Shown: positions 1 to 13,406 of the stretch, piece after piece
Layout: each line of letters opens with the position of its first letter
Position numbering within the stretch: position 1 is the first letter of the stretch
Origin: Stenopsyche tienmushanensis
Lineage: Eukaryota > Arthropoda > Insecta > Trichoptera > Stenopsychidae
DNA length: 64,000 bases
Assembly (NCBI GenBank): GCA_008973525.1
Contig: WACJ01000274.1
Location: forward strand, 868,001 to 932,000
Direction: 5' to 3'
Notes under the pieces: generated by a model
Databases searched by the model: none
The model's input: the letters and a program-made list of their open reading frames with translations, nothing else
What the model was told of the DNA's origin: nothing
Position numbers and translations under genes: made by a program

Positions 1-1249
1 GACCATTAAAGGCGACGTCGAAGGATAAAGGTTTTACGATATATGAACTGCCGTATTGTTTATCAAGCTACTATATTGTCCCACGCTAAAAGCACCCCTA
101 ACAAATAAATCTAGAACGTATATATTGGATAGAATTACGTCCATTTACAGGAATTTTCCTTTGATAACAAAAAAGTCGACTCGAGAGCACCGAACGAAAC
201 ATATAAATACTCGCGGATTCCGTTTATATTTGTCTTAAAGGACATATTTATAGTACAGCAATGCTGGATACATTAAATCTATTTCGGAGTTCACCCATTT
301 CTGTTCGACCTTTGAAAATATCTGCATCGTCTTCGCGTTGTTTATCGAATAACAATTTTTTTCGTACGCATTCATCTCAGGAATCCAAAATTACGTCTCC
401 GTTACGTTATGCCGCCTATGAATAGAAGCAAGTCCAACGCCCGATCTGCACGTTGGAAAAGAAAAACTATTTTAGCCGCGAAGGCTATAAACACAACCGG
501 GATTGATTGTATTTTCCAACTGTCCGTTGCTATCTGCAGGCGTCAGAAGACTTCCTCAAACCGAAGAAGAGATGTGGCTGCTAAGTTTTGGCACAATCGA
601 TGCCTCCGCGAGCCAAGAAGACAGCTCTGGCCATTTTCCTCTAGATAGCGCTCAATAAAATGTCGGTATGACGTGTTGCTTAATTGATCTATAATTAAAA
701 TCGTCGCTCGATAGATGATAGATATCGTCGAGATAAACGCATGCTTTGCACTTCAAATTCTGGCTTCGATCTGATGTTCTTGGAGTAGCATTTCGCATTT
801 CGATGAAGATTTCCGATTCCATTAAAATATTACATAATTCCCATCTGAACATCTCGTATTTTTGCGTTATTCAGTGTTGGCTGATGATTTTCCGATCCTT
901 CAGCTGTTCAAATCTGTATATTTTACTCCAAACAAGATTTTCATTGATACATTCAACGCCGAGTGTTTATTTTGACCTCAGCTTTTTTTTAAATAATAGC
1001 CTTCATTGAATGCCAATTTTAGTTATATTATTATGACAATACATCCGTTAATGAATGAAGACTTCCCTTAGGATGCTCCAATTTACTTCTTATCTATTAA
1101 TTTCTATACCTGGACCTTATCAATTACAAATAGAAATTAATTCATCTTATACATAAATAAACGGAGAGTGAACATTGGTAACCACTCTGTTCTAAATCAT
1201 GATCTGGACAACTCCTTGCTCTCTTTCAAAATTACAAAAAACAAAAATC
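1..1249. other. No recognisable gene
   Basis: AT-rich sequence with short open frames only (60-87 codons) on both strands. None shows a domain, and no splice-compatible pair was found. Confidence 0.55.
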
Positions 1250-1985
1250 AACCCTTTGAGTAGTGAGCTAATATAAAATCTTTATTGTCTTAGATGCTAA
1301 ATTTGCTTGTCCGCCATTTATTATCCGTACAAATCCACTTATCTGCAGGACCGCAGCAGCGCATATGAAGCTCATATTTAACACTCTCGTCACCCAACGT
1401 GAATCGGTTTTGTTTCTCACGGGGTCCAAATTCGATAGTCGGAGCGTAAACAGAAGGAATAGAAATAGCGGGATAAACACGCACGACATGTGGCGCATCT
1501 TCTCTCAGGTGTTGTTTTATTTTAGATCGATAAGCTGGACTCTGTTATTAGTCAAATTAACAAAAACAAAGTGAAGATAAGCAAGTGCGAACTGACAAGG
1601 AATGCTAGTTTCGAGGTTCATCTCATATATTTAGGTAGTTATCGTCTGGAAGACATTATAGAAAGACGTTCGTTAAGTTAACATTTGCAAGTCGTTTTAG
1701 AAATACCTAACAATGAGACGTTGGATTCGCTTATCGGATACCCGCATGTCTGGTGGACGCAGCGACGAATGAGTTAAATAAATAAATATTCGGTCATTTC
1801 TTTGCGTAAATCAACAATATACTTGCAATCGATTCATTATACCATATATACATCATTATTAGTTGATTAATTTGGGTTAACGATCTATACAATCGAGCGA
1901 TGTGCGCAGGAAGCTCTGCTCTTTCTGAACCACTGGAATTTGCTCGCACATTGGCGATCATCCTGCCATACAGGTTAAAATGTTA
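1250..1985 (+). repeat. Dispersed repeat B, longest copy
   Basis: Starts TTTGAGTAGTGAGCTAAT, continues TTAGATGCTAAATTTGCTTG and ACAAATCCAC, and ends with TTTGGGTTAACGATCTATAC, CACTGGAATTTGCTCGC and CATACAGGTTAAA. Related copies lie at 9332-9745, 11856-12070, 17560-17665 (inverted) and 41850-42035 (inverted). Short open frames inside show no known domain. Probably a degenerate, mobile-element-derived repeat. Confidence 0.75.
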
Positions 1986-1989
1986 ATTC

Positions 1990-4900
1990 ATGTACAATTT
2001 ACGTTGTAGTTATTGACGTATTGAATATATTCCGATGCGGATATTCGTCTTTATTTGTTGTCATCCCGAGCGTAAATCTGAATGAATTTCCATTGCTTTT
2101 CATACCATTTGATCTTAAATTATGGCTCTCGTTGCCAAAAGAAGCAGTCGATACATCGTCACAGGCATTTCCGTTCTTTTGAACGTTGCAAACGCCCAGC
2201 GGAGGGCGTTTTTTAAGCACCCATCGAAACTCCATCCGATGATGAATCCGTGATTTATCGGATTATTTGTTCGAATTTATTTGGAATTTCTATTTGGAGG
2301 ATTTAATAGCGGACCGTTTCCGGCGATGCTTCATCAGCTGCCGTTCGTCCGACAATCTGTCGCCCATCACCGAATGGCGAAGATTGCTGGCAAGGAGGAA
2401 TCTTCAGCGTTCGAGGCATATTTGCCTCTCAGATGGACGATTAAAATAGTTTGGCAAGCGCCATTGCATGTTCCCAGGTAATCGAAAACGATTTATGTTT
2501 TCGACGATGGGCACGTTTTCTACGTAGCAGAAATTTTGTTGGATTTATTGCCATCGTGGATTTTATATTGCCGAACTTCTTGCATGCAAGCGGCACTTTC
2601 GTGCTTGGCGCCCGTTTTCGCTCTTCTGATTTATGTTATGGGATGGCCTTTGAAATTTCTGAACAATTCAACAAGTTTACTGTGCGGATTCTCAGGAATG
2701 TCAGTGTGTCGTCTGAGAAGAACGAGCTGTGGTCGTTTGCAAAGGTCACAATATTATGTGTGGTGGCCCTGATGACTTCGTAAAAATTGCATGCAGGGTC
2801 GTTGCCGTTGACCATCAGAAGAACGACAACAATTTGTATTGTATACAATGAAAGCAAATTGTTAATCCTGCATTTAAAAATCGCCAATGATCGATCAAAA
2901 TCGATTAACACTATCGTGGCCGCATCAAAGGATCAAACCATTGAACGTATTACTTCAAATATATGTAGCAGTATTCATTGATTACTGATGTATATGGACG
3001 GTCGGTGCGATCATATGCAACATATGCATCACCGGCCACGAACGTGTTAACAAGTGATTCGGCGTTGAATACTCGATCGGGATGTGTCTTGCCATACATA
3101 ATGTAACGTTTGACACTTTAAATTTTCCAGCTTTCATATGGGATTATATAATGATACATTATTATGGTTTAGTAATTGTGTCGAATTACTTCAATGACTT
3201 GTTTATCGCTCGCTTTATGGATGTGCCAAATAAATTTCTGGAACATAAATATCTTGCCAATGATTTATTTCAAACGTTGATGGACAATATATAGTTTTTT
3301 ATTGTCATTCATATCATAAATTAACATCAAGTCTGATTAAAATATCGAACGATCAAATTTTACTACTTGCATTGCATTGTCAAAAAGATCTGATGCAATT
3401 TATCATCTTGATTACATACTTTGTTTATCAAATAGATTAGTTTATTTGCCATTTGAATTTTCCTCTTTATTTCGTACAAAGCTGTTGATTTTTGAATCAA
3501 AAGAATACCCTCAAGTCTCAACAATGCATAAGATCAATCTGTTTCAAGGCTCTTATTCTATTTCAACAGCCTCAATTGCTAAAATGAAACAACTCAACGA
3601 GTATAAACGTGCTTCGTTAAAGAGCACTTGTTTAATGCCCTCAGTTGACATTTAAACCGATGATCTAGCTACTTGCTTTGATCAAAGTAGGAAAAATTAC
3701 AAGAAGGAAAAATGGATCTAAAAACCTGCCTTAATACTTCAACAAAGATTAAGGTCGATTACAAGTTCTTCGCAAAACGTATTTATTATACATTTGGAAA
3801 TTAATTGATATCATGAAGATCTTACGATCTGATTATTTAAATTTAACCGGCGGAAAAGGCAAAGAATCACGCGTCCATCTCTGTGTGCGATTAACGTTCC
3901 ACGTACAATGTACGTCATAAGTGTCTGACGGGTTAAAGACTTTAGGATTGTTTAAAACGGCCATCTATTATACGTTCAACGACGAAAACAAATCTGTAAA
4001 AGCCATAAATAGCACCATATGAATGCTCCAAAAATGACACAAAGGATTTTTTCAAAGCGTGTTCATATTGTTAGAAAAGCTAGGCCCCTAAAATTAATTT
4101 TGTGCTATATCCCCCGGGGAACGCCAAAGGCGATTGCTTCCATCGGCTATATGGAAATTCGCTGATGGCTTTATTAAATTTAAAAGCCTTGAGCGTATTG
4201 ATTTGAGGATTGCTATTGTTAGTCCTTGGTCGGTCCAACCGTGTATAAATTTGATATTTGGCTTTGAATCCATAATACTTGCGGGGAAATAGTCTCCTTT
4301 GTGAAGTATAACTTCATGAAAGGAACTGATGTCATTTGAGGAATTTCGACAATGTGTCTCAAGGAAAACCCATGAATCTTTAAAACACCAAAGACAAAGA
4401 CAATTCCGAACGTTCATTTGGTATGACCTAATATATATTAAAATCGCAAAATGACCGCGTCAGATTAAACTGAAAATTGATAATGATTAATTTCCCGAAA
4501 ATGCGCACGAACTTTTGGACTGATCTGATGGATGCGTGCTTACAAAAAAACTTTAAGATTGTCTTTTGCCGCATTCAATGAATGGCAGCGAATGATGGTG
4601 ATGCTCAGCTCCGCAAGTAATGTGTTAATCTGGGGGTCACGCATATGAATATCGTCGACAGTGAGCTGAAAGCATTCCGCAATGGTCGCAACGTTCTTGG
4701 AATTTTTATTCGATGACAAAAATAAGCATTTTCCGTATTATGATTTGTGCAGATTTATAATCGGAATGTGCGGGTCTCTTTTTTCTTGTTCCAGATTAAG
4801 GACCTTTCTCTGTCGCTGTGTGCATTCTTCGGCACTCGTGTAAACATCGACGACTTCCGAGTGGGATCCCAAGGTCTCATTCCTTGGAAAATTCCATCCC

Positions 4901-5800
4901 GTAATAATGCACCAACTCCTTCTGCATCTTCATATTATTAGATTCGCGTTGCAAGAGCGGCGCCTTCCGAATGTGGTCGAAGTGGCATTTTGAAACCTTG
5001 AGTCCGCATTGAATTACAAAATGTCCATTGTACAACCGTGCGCCAGATGAAATCAGTCTCGAAAGCCGGTGCCAGTGAAGACGACCAACCGGGTCATGTC
5101 GACGCTTTCTTTCGGCTTCTTTGTGCTGCTTGGAAAATATTTACATACTTGCGGTCCTGTGCGGAAACCAGCGCCACGTCTCTGTCAATATGTACCGTGT
5201 TTTCCATTTTTTTCTTCTCGGACAAGGATCGTTGCCCCGTTTATCTTCAGCTTATTTTTATCATTCCGAAAACAAAACTGAGATGATTCCGCGACCTACG
5301 GCAACAGCTTCCCACGCGGTCCACGAACATAGTCATGTACAAATTGATCATTGTGTTTTTTGCCAGATCAGCATTGCCGTTGTACGTTCGCTATCGAGCG
5401 TGGTCCACTTTTGAGATTATCCGATTCGTTTTTTGCTCTTCTCGTGCTCATTCGTAATAAGCTATTACGACCGCATTCTTTCTTGCAGCGATGCCAAATC
5501 AAATGGTGCATGTGAACAGTTATGATGTACGAATTTCAGGTGACACGGTCGTCCAACAGTGAAAGTCCTCGAACTTCATGCTAAAGCCGATCTTGACAAC
5601 AAGCTGCTCCTTTCTATTTAAGTGCACATCAAGATTCACACCGTCGCGGCGCAATTTGAACAATTATATTGATAAAATCACAAGTATGTATGTCATCTGT
5701 GTTTCTGTGGGAACGATAAAAATATAAACAATTATTAAGATTTAATAGCATATAATCATATTTTCCGATATTAAATAGCAACCTTAAATACATTTGTTAA
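1990..5800. other. No recognisable gene
   Basis: Open frames of up to 110 codons (2451-2783 plus, 4094-4417 minus) lack motifs and extended conservation signals. Several overlap on opposite strands, as expected by chance. No repeat family shared with the rest of the window was seen. Confidence 0.5.
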
Positions 5801-5843
5801 CGGAAACCTATTAGCTAAAAAATGAAGTAGCGTTTGTGTAATA

Positions 5844-5890
5844 TATTAGGTTGAGTCATAAATCATTGCCGATTTTTTTAAAAACTTTTA
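5844..5890 (+). repeat. Mariner-type terminal repeat, solitary
   Basis: TATTAGGTTGAGTCATAAAT followed by a T-rich stretch resembles the terminal inverted repeat of mariner elements (TTAGGTTGNNNNATAA pattern) preceded by the target TA. No matching opposite end or transposase was found nearby. Confidence 0.4.
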
Positions 5891-6015
5891 TTTAGCTTTA
5901 ACAAAATAACAAAGCAATATTACTCTATTACATATTAACCATTATTAGTGATAACTCTCTCCTATTTTATTGGTAACTTTTATCTTTTCTTTGAGTTGAT
6001 GATCGTGTGAGCCCC

Positions 6016-6510
6016 CATTTTCGTATAACACCATCAATGCGACTGATAAAATTTCTTTCTGCTGAGACATCCACTAAAACTCGCAAAATTCCCGATTTTC
6101 AGACAAATTATTTATTTCCGTCGCTGCAGATGAATACTTATATACTATAATACTTTGATATGATTCGTAATTATATTACGGAGGAATACAAAAATTCTGA
6201 AGCCCGTATCTATCATATTTCATATCGATATTCCCATTATTAGAGTCGAGGTGTAGTAAATACATCACCGGTAGGGAAAGGTTAATATAACAATTTGAAA
6301 AAAGATATGTGTACTGTATATATGTATACATAGATTAGACAGTTACTGCCCATAGGCGTCGCCTAAGCTCGCCAATTAGTGGTTACGTCACTGTTTCCAA
6401 GCATGACGTAACCACTAATTGGTTCACAATTTTTCGGGATTACGTTTACTAATCCCGGGATTCATGAGCACCTAAAACTGTCCGGATCCCGGATTGGATT
6501 CCCTACTGAT
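6016..6510 (+). repeat. Dispersed repeat A, copy 1
   Basis: About 490 bp closely related to 11093-11655. Shared landmarks are TTTCGTATAACACCATCAAT at the left, GTCGCTGCAGATGAATA, GTGTAGTAAATACATCACCG in the middle, GGCGTCGCCTAAGCTC, and TCCCGGGAT...TTGGATTCCCTACT at the right. It has no long open frame, so it is probably a non-autonomous transposon. This copy contains a perfect 19-bp inverted repeat (6372-6390 and 6404-6422) whose right arm is missing from copy 2. Confidence 0.85.
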
Positions 6511-9331
6511 AGTACTTATACCTATCTAATGATACCCTTCACTCGCCAATACGGATGAATATAACGGCTTGGATGGATTCTAACTTTCTTTCCGACTAGC
6601 TGTCGATTGGAGTTGCACTTTTCGTGACGTTCAGGCTTATTTGCGCTACCGCACCTATACAAAATTCACTTAAATGATCCATCTTTCTCTGGCAAACAAT
6701 TAAATCCAATTGCCACAAATTGTCATCAAAAGCTTTCAACTGTTATTCGTGGCTTTACGCTCTAAGTGCGATTTTTATTGGGTCATCAAATCTTATTAGA
6801 AATTTAGATGGCAGCTGTTGAAGACAAAAATAAGATCGACGTCATTTTACTAAGTCATCCGGATGTACAAAAATAATTAATTTTTGCTTCCATCCCTATT
6901 TTTAACACAGTAAGGCAGCTTGTCTAAGATCGTGTTCTTCCCAAAATTTGTATAGGATCGCAAATTATGCAGATCAATTGATCAATCAAACATTTTCATT
7001 CTCAGTATATCATATGCTAACAATACCGCAAATCGATCCAATATCCAATAATTTTTGTCTTGTAAATTTAAAGCATGTATGACTTTGGTAGCATGGGTAT
7101 CGATTTTGACAAAATGGTAGCCCTGTCCTCGAACAAATAAGAACTTACAAGCGAAATGCCGCTCGATGTCAGTTCATTTAATATTTGAAAACCAGGAAAT
7201 GTGGGAAAATCCTCAAAATGTATTCGTCACGCCAGCAATGAGTCAACGAGGATTTTTTTAAATAATTCCCAGTGTTTTCAGCTTCCAATTAGTATGGATG
7301 GTTATAGAACAAAAACGATCCGGCCAAATTTAGTTAGACCACATCCGCAATCACAAATGATTCAAAGCCTCTGATCGTATTTGGTTTTATAATGTCAGAA
7401 TTTAATGTCTTTGATTATGATGCAATTTTTACGTCCATCCTAAGCATTATACCCTGGTTAATTCCATCTATATTCGCATGATCGTCAAATTGGACGTTAT
7501 TTCCGTCGTTGTCATTTATAGCGTCGCATGCATAAAATTTCCTCTAGACAAAACGTATTCGATGCCGGATATCGGATTGCGTATTTATAAACGGTCGCCT
7601 AACGAATCAAATATTCATACGTCGAATGCTTTGTAGCTCTCTGTGCATTTTGTAGTTTCTAGGAAAATACTCGCAACGAAAAGTAGGGGGAAAAATCGTA
7701 GGCGTTGCGCGATGACCGCATATTCGATGGCTAGAAATGGACGCACGACGTAAATATCGTCGTTTTAACGTCGCATTTCTGGAAATCGATGAAAAGATTC
7801 GCGGATTTTTTAAATGTGTTTCACCGGACTTGACCTACTGCAACTGTTGAACTCATTGTTGGCACAATTCCACGACGTTGTCAAGCATCGAATATTCGTT
7901 CGTATCCGCATTTATAACGCCATAAACTGCCGATTATTATTTTTTACTGAGATAATCCACGCTAAATACTTGCTCGATTTGTATGAATTTATTTTGGAAT
8001 CTTGAAATTCCGATGCGCATCGTTAATCCTGGAATTAATGACATAGTGGGAAATCGATCGATGATTTTCGCTCCATTTATGGAGAAGATATTTGAGCGAA
8101 ATTTATTAAAGATCATGCCTTTTTATCTTTTTCCAGCGTAAGCATCAGCCACGACCTAATAGTCTTATAATCCTTATCAATTGACCTTCATATCGTAGTT
8201 GAATGCATATCTATGAAATATTCAAAACTGGATATAATAAACTTTTAGAATGCAAATAGCAGGCGTAGTTGTAGTAGAATTTCATTGGCATTCAATGGGA
8301 AAATTGCTTACAAATTTATAGGAAAAGGGTTGGTTTATAATGTCCAAAAGCAGCGACAGTTGCCAGAAATCTAAGCCTTGACCTCAATGGGATGGAAAGA
8401 TTAAATTTGACGATGGACAAAGTGAAATTATATTGTACATAGTGCCAAAACATATGAAGGCATCGCATGTTGTTTAATCGGATAGTTCACCTCGACATTC
8501 TCTATTGTTTGTCAAATACATTAAGACCTTTGTTGTTCGAAGGCTGATCGTAGAACATGTTGTGTTTAATATCTCACATCCATTTCGTCCTTATTTTTTA
8601 TGATATTGGACTTAAAAATGCTATGGATTCTTGAATGCACCTTGACAAATGCTCGATATCGTCAAGGAGCTCACCTCGCAAGCCATCGAGGTGAACATGC
8701 TTTAAAAAAACTGCATTTTAGACGAATTTTAAATCATAATTCATCCCCAGAAGGCTAGTGTTAGTCGATTCGACTAACAATGCATGCATTTTTTTTAATC
8801 TCTTAATATATTCGAATTTAATCAATTGTTTATTTGTGCCATTTTTTTAAAAAAAATGTAATGGTAAAAGAAAATGGACGCAAACGCTGTTCATCGAAAA
8901 TCAATGATTCATTCTTCGCATTCTCCGCTCCACTTAGTCGTATAAATTTCAGGGATAATTTTCATCCGACTCCTGGATAATATTATTTCTGGCATATTGC
9001 CCAAGAACTATTGGATTTTCAAGGCTCTGTGTCTTCAAGGGCAGCGTGTCCATGGATTCGTTTATAAATCAAAATTTTATATCTTACCTCGACCAATTAT
9101 AGATTTCTTCCAGTCTTCGATAATTTCGCAAATTTTCATAGTAAAATAATAAATTTGAATAACGATCACATACAGAACAGAATTACACATTGGACTTTAT
9201 ATTTTAGCTCCCACGAAATCCATAATTTAATATATATTTAATCTTTTAAAGTTCTGATTATTTGTGTTCATATCTGGATATGTCTTTTAAATGGCCAAAT
9301 TCTAGCCATTTACATGTTTTTTTTAACCATT
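6511..9331. other. No recognisable gene; two small hairpins
   Basis: Non-coding AT-rich DNA. A perfect 8-bp stem with an 8-nt loop (TCACCTCG...CGAGGTGA) lies at 8671-8694, and a 19-bp near-palindrome with one central base (GTTAGTCGATTCGACTAAC) at 8760-8778. Only a 63-codon frame is present. Confidence 0.5.
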
Positions 9332-9745
9332 TGAGTAGTGAGCTAATTTTAAATCATCATAAACTTAGATGCTATATTTGCTCGTTCGCCACTTATCATC
9401 TGTACAAATCCACATTTCTTTCTGGACCGCGCAGTGTGTATGAAACTTGTATATAAATAAATAAACACTGTCAATAGCACACAATGTTCGGTAATTTCTT
9501 CAAGTAATCATAAACAATACATTTGAATTTATTTATATATCATTATCAGTCGATAAATTTGGGCTAACGGTCTATACATTTGTAAGATGTACGTAAGACA
9601 CTCTCGCCGTCTCTGTCTCTCTTCAAATCAACGCGCGAGACACTCTCAGTCTCTGTCTTTCTCCAAGCTGAACGTGTAAGAATGCTATTTTTGAATCACT
9701 GGAATTCGATCGCAAATACGCGACTGCCCTCATTTTTTGCAATAC
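9332..9745 (+). repeat. Dispersed repeat B, copy with internal deletion
   Basis: Same beginning (TTTGAGTAGTGAGCTAATTT) and same end blocks (TTTGGGCTAACGGTCTATAC, CGTGTAAGAATGCT, CACTGGAATTCG) as the copy at 1250-1985, but about 320 bp shorter. It carries CTCTCTGTCT-rich sequence in two tandem blocks near 9600-9665. Confidence 0.75.
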
Positions 9746-11092
9746 AGAACTAAGTGATTTATTAATATTCGTTAATCGCCGCAACCTTCTCAAAAACACA
9801 TCCATCGCGATTAACGAGGATTACCTGTATCGGCTTTATTCGAGCGCTCTCGCGGAAATACAGCAGAATTTTAAACATATAAGATGACCTATTTTAACCG
9901 ATTACGTTTTCTATCGCTCCTCGATCGATCATCATAGATGGTGGAGTAGTATTGTTTTGTCTCTTAAATTGGAAGTGTCCATCCATGCTGTATTGCGCAG
10001 TACATTTGCATTTCTAATACAACCATATCGCATCAAAGTACAATCGAGCTCAGCTGTGGTTTAATTTTTCAGCTGTGTTCGAATAATTTGCATCGTTCAG
10101 CAATTCAGAGTGATAAATTTGTGCAATCGCACACAAACGCGATACAATTGCTGTAAAATGTATTTTAGATTGTTGGCACGAGATTGTCCAATCTTCGCTG
10201 TGTGCGGATTTCTTATTCGAAAGAGAGTTTATTTAATGAATGATTTTTAGTAATTCAGATCGATGGGAATTTTTTTTTGTATATCAACGGATCGAAATAG
10301 ATTTGGATCATTGTGCACTATCTGAAAAGAAGCATATGCTTCGTTTTCCGCGATAATTTCAGTCTGTATTGTTGAAAGGTCTGGGATTTTCCAGCACTTT
10401 GGAAAGCTTATCCGTACTATGTACATGGATATTGTTGTTGTTTCACATTGTTATATCATCAGATAGTCTTTGTTCAAAAATAATCTACTGATAAGCATCG
10501 CCGCTATATCTTTTAATGCTAATTTAAGATCGAAACTTCCAATGTCCTAGTATAATCAGATTTTATAAAAAATAGGCAATTCAACACAACAAAGGCCTGC
10601 ATTGTTCAGTGGTCGATTATAAATGTGAGGCCGACGCTGTTTGCCTTGTTTTGGTTGGAATATTTTTAGGTTGCAAAATTTTTGAGCTCTTTTTTTTTCA
10701 GCTGATGTCCTATTTATAGTTTGCGAGCTCGTCGTTTGTCCCATTTGGGTGTTGAGTTTCCTAATAGTGTGGACATACGATTGCTTGCATTGCGATAACG
10801 CACTAATCAAACACGACATATGCTGTCTGTTATCTGGTTTGAATTTGAAAATTACAATGTGTCAACATGAAAGTGTTTGTGGCGTACATATTTGTGTGGG
10901 GATTGTGCGAGTTTACGCCCTTATGGCGTGTGTGCATGTGCAGGAAGAGATTACCTCGCGCAATGTTTGAACTGTTTTATATTGAGTAAATCGATAATGT
11001 ATATATTCGCAATTGTTTATTGTGATTTGGTATAATTCTTATAATTCTTTTATGGGGCTGCGGCAATGGTTGGAATAGGGAGTCCATCCTGG
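9746..11092. other. No recognisable gene
   Basis: Mixed-composition non-coding sequence. Frames of 73-87 codons at 10556-10970 overlap on opposite strands and show no family. Confidence 0.5.
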
Positions 11093-11655
11093 GATTTTCG
11101 TATAACACCATCAATGTGACTGATAAAAAAAAATTCTGCTGAGACACGCACTAAAACTCGCAAAATTCCCCATTTCCAGACAAATTATATATTTTCCGTC
11201 GCTGCAGATGAATAATTATATACTATAATACTTTGTAGTGATTCGTAATTATATTACGTAGGAATACAAAAATTCTGAATCCCGTATCTATCATATTTCA
11301 TATCGATATTCCCATAATAAGAGTCGATGTGTAGTAAATACATCACCGGTATGGAAAGATTAATATAACAATTTGAAAAACATATATATACTGTATATAT
11401 GTATACACAGATTAGACAGTTACTGCTCCTAGGCGTCGCCTAAGCTCACAAATTAGTAGTTACGCCATTGTTTCCAAGCGTCCAGATTTCAGCGGGAATG
11501 TCTCGTTTTAGTAGCCTTCATCGTGCTGATGAGGTTTACGATTTCTGTTAGGTATAAATTCCAATCCAGAATTTTCCGGGACTACGGTTACTAGTCCCGG
11601 GATCCATGAGCATCTAGAACTATCCGGGATCCCGGAATTGGATTCCCTACTCCCG
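11093..11655 (+). repeat. Dispersed repeat A, copy 2
   Basis: Direct-orientation relative of 6016-6510. It is longer because about 90 bp (roughly 11480-11566) lie between the GTTTCCAAGCG landmark and the CCGGGACTACGG...CCCGGGAT part; this segment is absent from copy 1. Non-coding. Confidence 0.85.
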
Positions 11656-11855
11656 ACCTATTGGAATCAAATTGGAATCAAGATATTCAATAATATATAT
11701 CGAGATTCAACGTAGTAATAGATAGATAATAGATAAATGAAAAACTCTATCGAACAATGTTATTACGAACACAATAATAATACAAAATAATAGAAATCGC
11801 ACCCTGATTTTCGACATTACGGATGTAACGAGCAAAAAATGGAGATTAACCCTTA

Positions 11856-12070
11856 GAGTAGTGAGCTAATTTTAAATCATTATAAACTTAGATGCTATAT
11901 TTGTATGTCCGATTAATTGATAAATTTGGGTTAACGATCTATACAATCGTACGATGTAAGCAAGATATTATCTCCGTCTCTGTCTGTCTCCGAGTTCAAC
12001 GTGTAAGAATGCTCTCTCTGAATCACTGGAATTCGCTCGCAAATAGGCGACCTTACTATCATACAGGTTA
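11856..12070 (+). repeat. Dispersed repeat B, short copy
   Basis: TAGAGTAGTGAGCTAATTTT is fused directly to TAAATTTGGGTTAACGATCT, so the middle of the element is missing. It ends with CACTGGAATTCGCTCGCAAA and CATACAGGTTAA as in the other copies. It lies just downstream of repeat A copy 2. Confidence 0.75.
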
Positions 12071-12189
12071 ATCTGTCTTTTTATGATGCTACATTCATAT
12101 CAATAGGCAACCAAAGATTAGAATAAGATTATTAGAATACTTTTGTATATGAATTTTGTATCAAAATCTTAAATGTATTGATATTTCCA

Positions 12190-12335
12190 CAATATTAGCT
12201 CATTATGTATCAACTCTTGGTCATCAGATTTCACAATACTAACATCTTTCGAGTGGATTTGTCATCGTGTAATTGCAAAACGATTCCGGCGATGGTGAAT
12301 CAGCCTCCTCCGGTCGTCTTGGACAATGTCCACAG
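12190..12335 (+). repeat. Dispersed repeat C, copy 1
   Basis: About 130 bp match 17785-17900: GCTCATTATGTATCAAC, TTGGTCATCAGATT, GTAATTGCAAAACGATTCC, GGTGAATCAGCC. A 123-codon open frame starts in this copy at 12205, but it has no recognised domain and is not conserved in the other copy, so it is not called as a gene. Confidence 0.75.
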
Positions 12336-13260
12336 TTTTCTTTCGGGAATGGACCACATGGTCAAATGGCAGCATTTTCGGTCATTCATGATGTCGACGT
12401 GGGGGCCGATTATCGTCAGTGATCCACGGCCAAGGACCCGTTTTATTCTTCAAGCCCCTCCCCATTGGCACCGAACCAATTCGACCGATGTACACAAGCT
12501 TAATCATCGTCGGAATGGAATAAAATCGCAAAAAATGCATGCGTTCATTTTGAGCGAGGGAAATCCGGTATGGTAAGAGAAGCACACGTTATGACATCAT
12601 TTTTGAACGAAAAAAATGCGTAAAGAGTCAATGAGTTGAATGTGTTAATCAGTTTTGAATTCGGTCCAATCTCCAGATGGTTTTTTTTCGGATGTGGCAT
12701 TATTGAGAGCGCGCTCGTGGAAAATCGTCGTCTGATTCATCGACGACAGGTTTGATGGACGTCGTAATCGCTAGGCACCATCTCAAAATGAAAATTTTGC
12801 GCCGACCCAAATACAAATTTATCCACCGTTTATGATGTGCGGCTCCTATTGATAGCATCAGGACCCCGCGACGACATCATCGGGTGGATTCTTAAATAAC
12901 TGCGCATTCCGCTTAGGACGCGGGCGTTGTCGCTTTAAAGAATTTCGCGATTATTGCGCTTTTATGATCCAAAAATAAATTCGTCCATCTCAAATAGGAT
13001 CTGGATTCGATCGCGAGATTCTTTGGATGCCTGCGACCGTCTATCATAATTATTTCCGCGGAAATTCTTAAGCTACTACTTCATCCACAGATTTGCCATC
13101 CAATATGATGATAATTTGCGAAGTGTGTTGGATCGATGTTCAATTGCGATTGTTCGCGGGGGCGAAGTGTTTACTGCCAATGTCCATAGACGATTTGGGA
13201 AAATGTGTCGTATTCGGCGTTGTGATCGCATAAATATGTAATATTATGTATTTATAAAGC

Positions 13261-13340
13261 GGCCCGTTATCGTGACGTAAGGCGAGGCGTACGTCACACG
13301 CGCGTGACGTCGCCTGACGCTCGATGATGCAACGTCACGA
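13261..13340. promoter_or_regulatory. Cluster of CRE-like TGACGT sites
   Basis: Four exact TGACGT/ACGTCA hexamers lie within 65 bp (13273-13278, 13291-13296, 13305-13310 and 13332-13337), plus a TGACGC at 13315, in a CpG-rich patch. TGACGT is the core bound by CREB/ATF-type bZIP factors. No transcript or adjacent exon was recognised, so a regulatory role is inferred only from the site density. Confidence 0.35.
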
Positions 13341-13406
13341 AAGCACCGGACTGGGGGCGCGGCTCGCATTCTACTTTTGCCGTCTCTTCATTTCAAATTA
13401 ATTAGA

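Noticed and set aside
2451..2783. 110-codon open frame on the plus strand
   Set aside because: No domain, overlapped by another plus-strand frame and an antisense frame; length is within chance for this base composition.
4094..4417. 107-codon open frame on the minus strand
   Set aside because: No recognisable motif and no splice partner; no repeat copy in the window to support it.
8671..8694. Perfect 8-bp hairpin
   Set aside because: Single small hairpin in AT-rich DNA without a neighbouring gene or T-run; expected by chance at this scale.
12205..12576. 123-codon open frame in repeat C
   Set aside because: It begins in a dispersed repeat, and the other copy at 17785 does not preserve the frame; no known domain.
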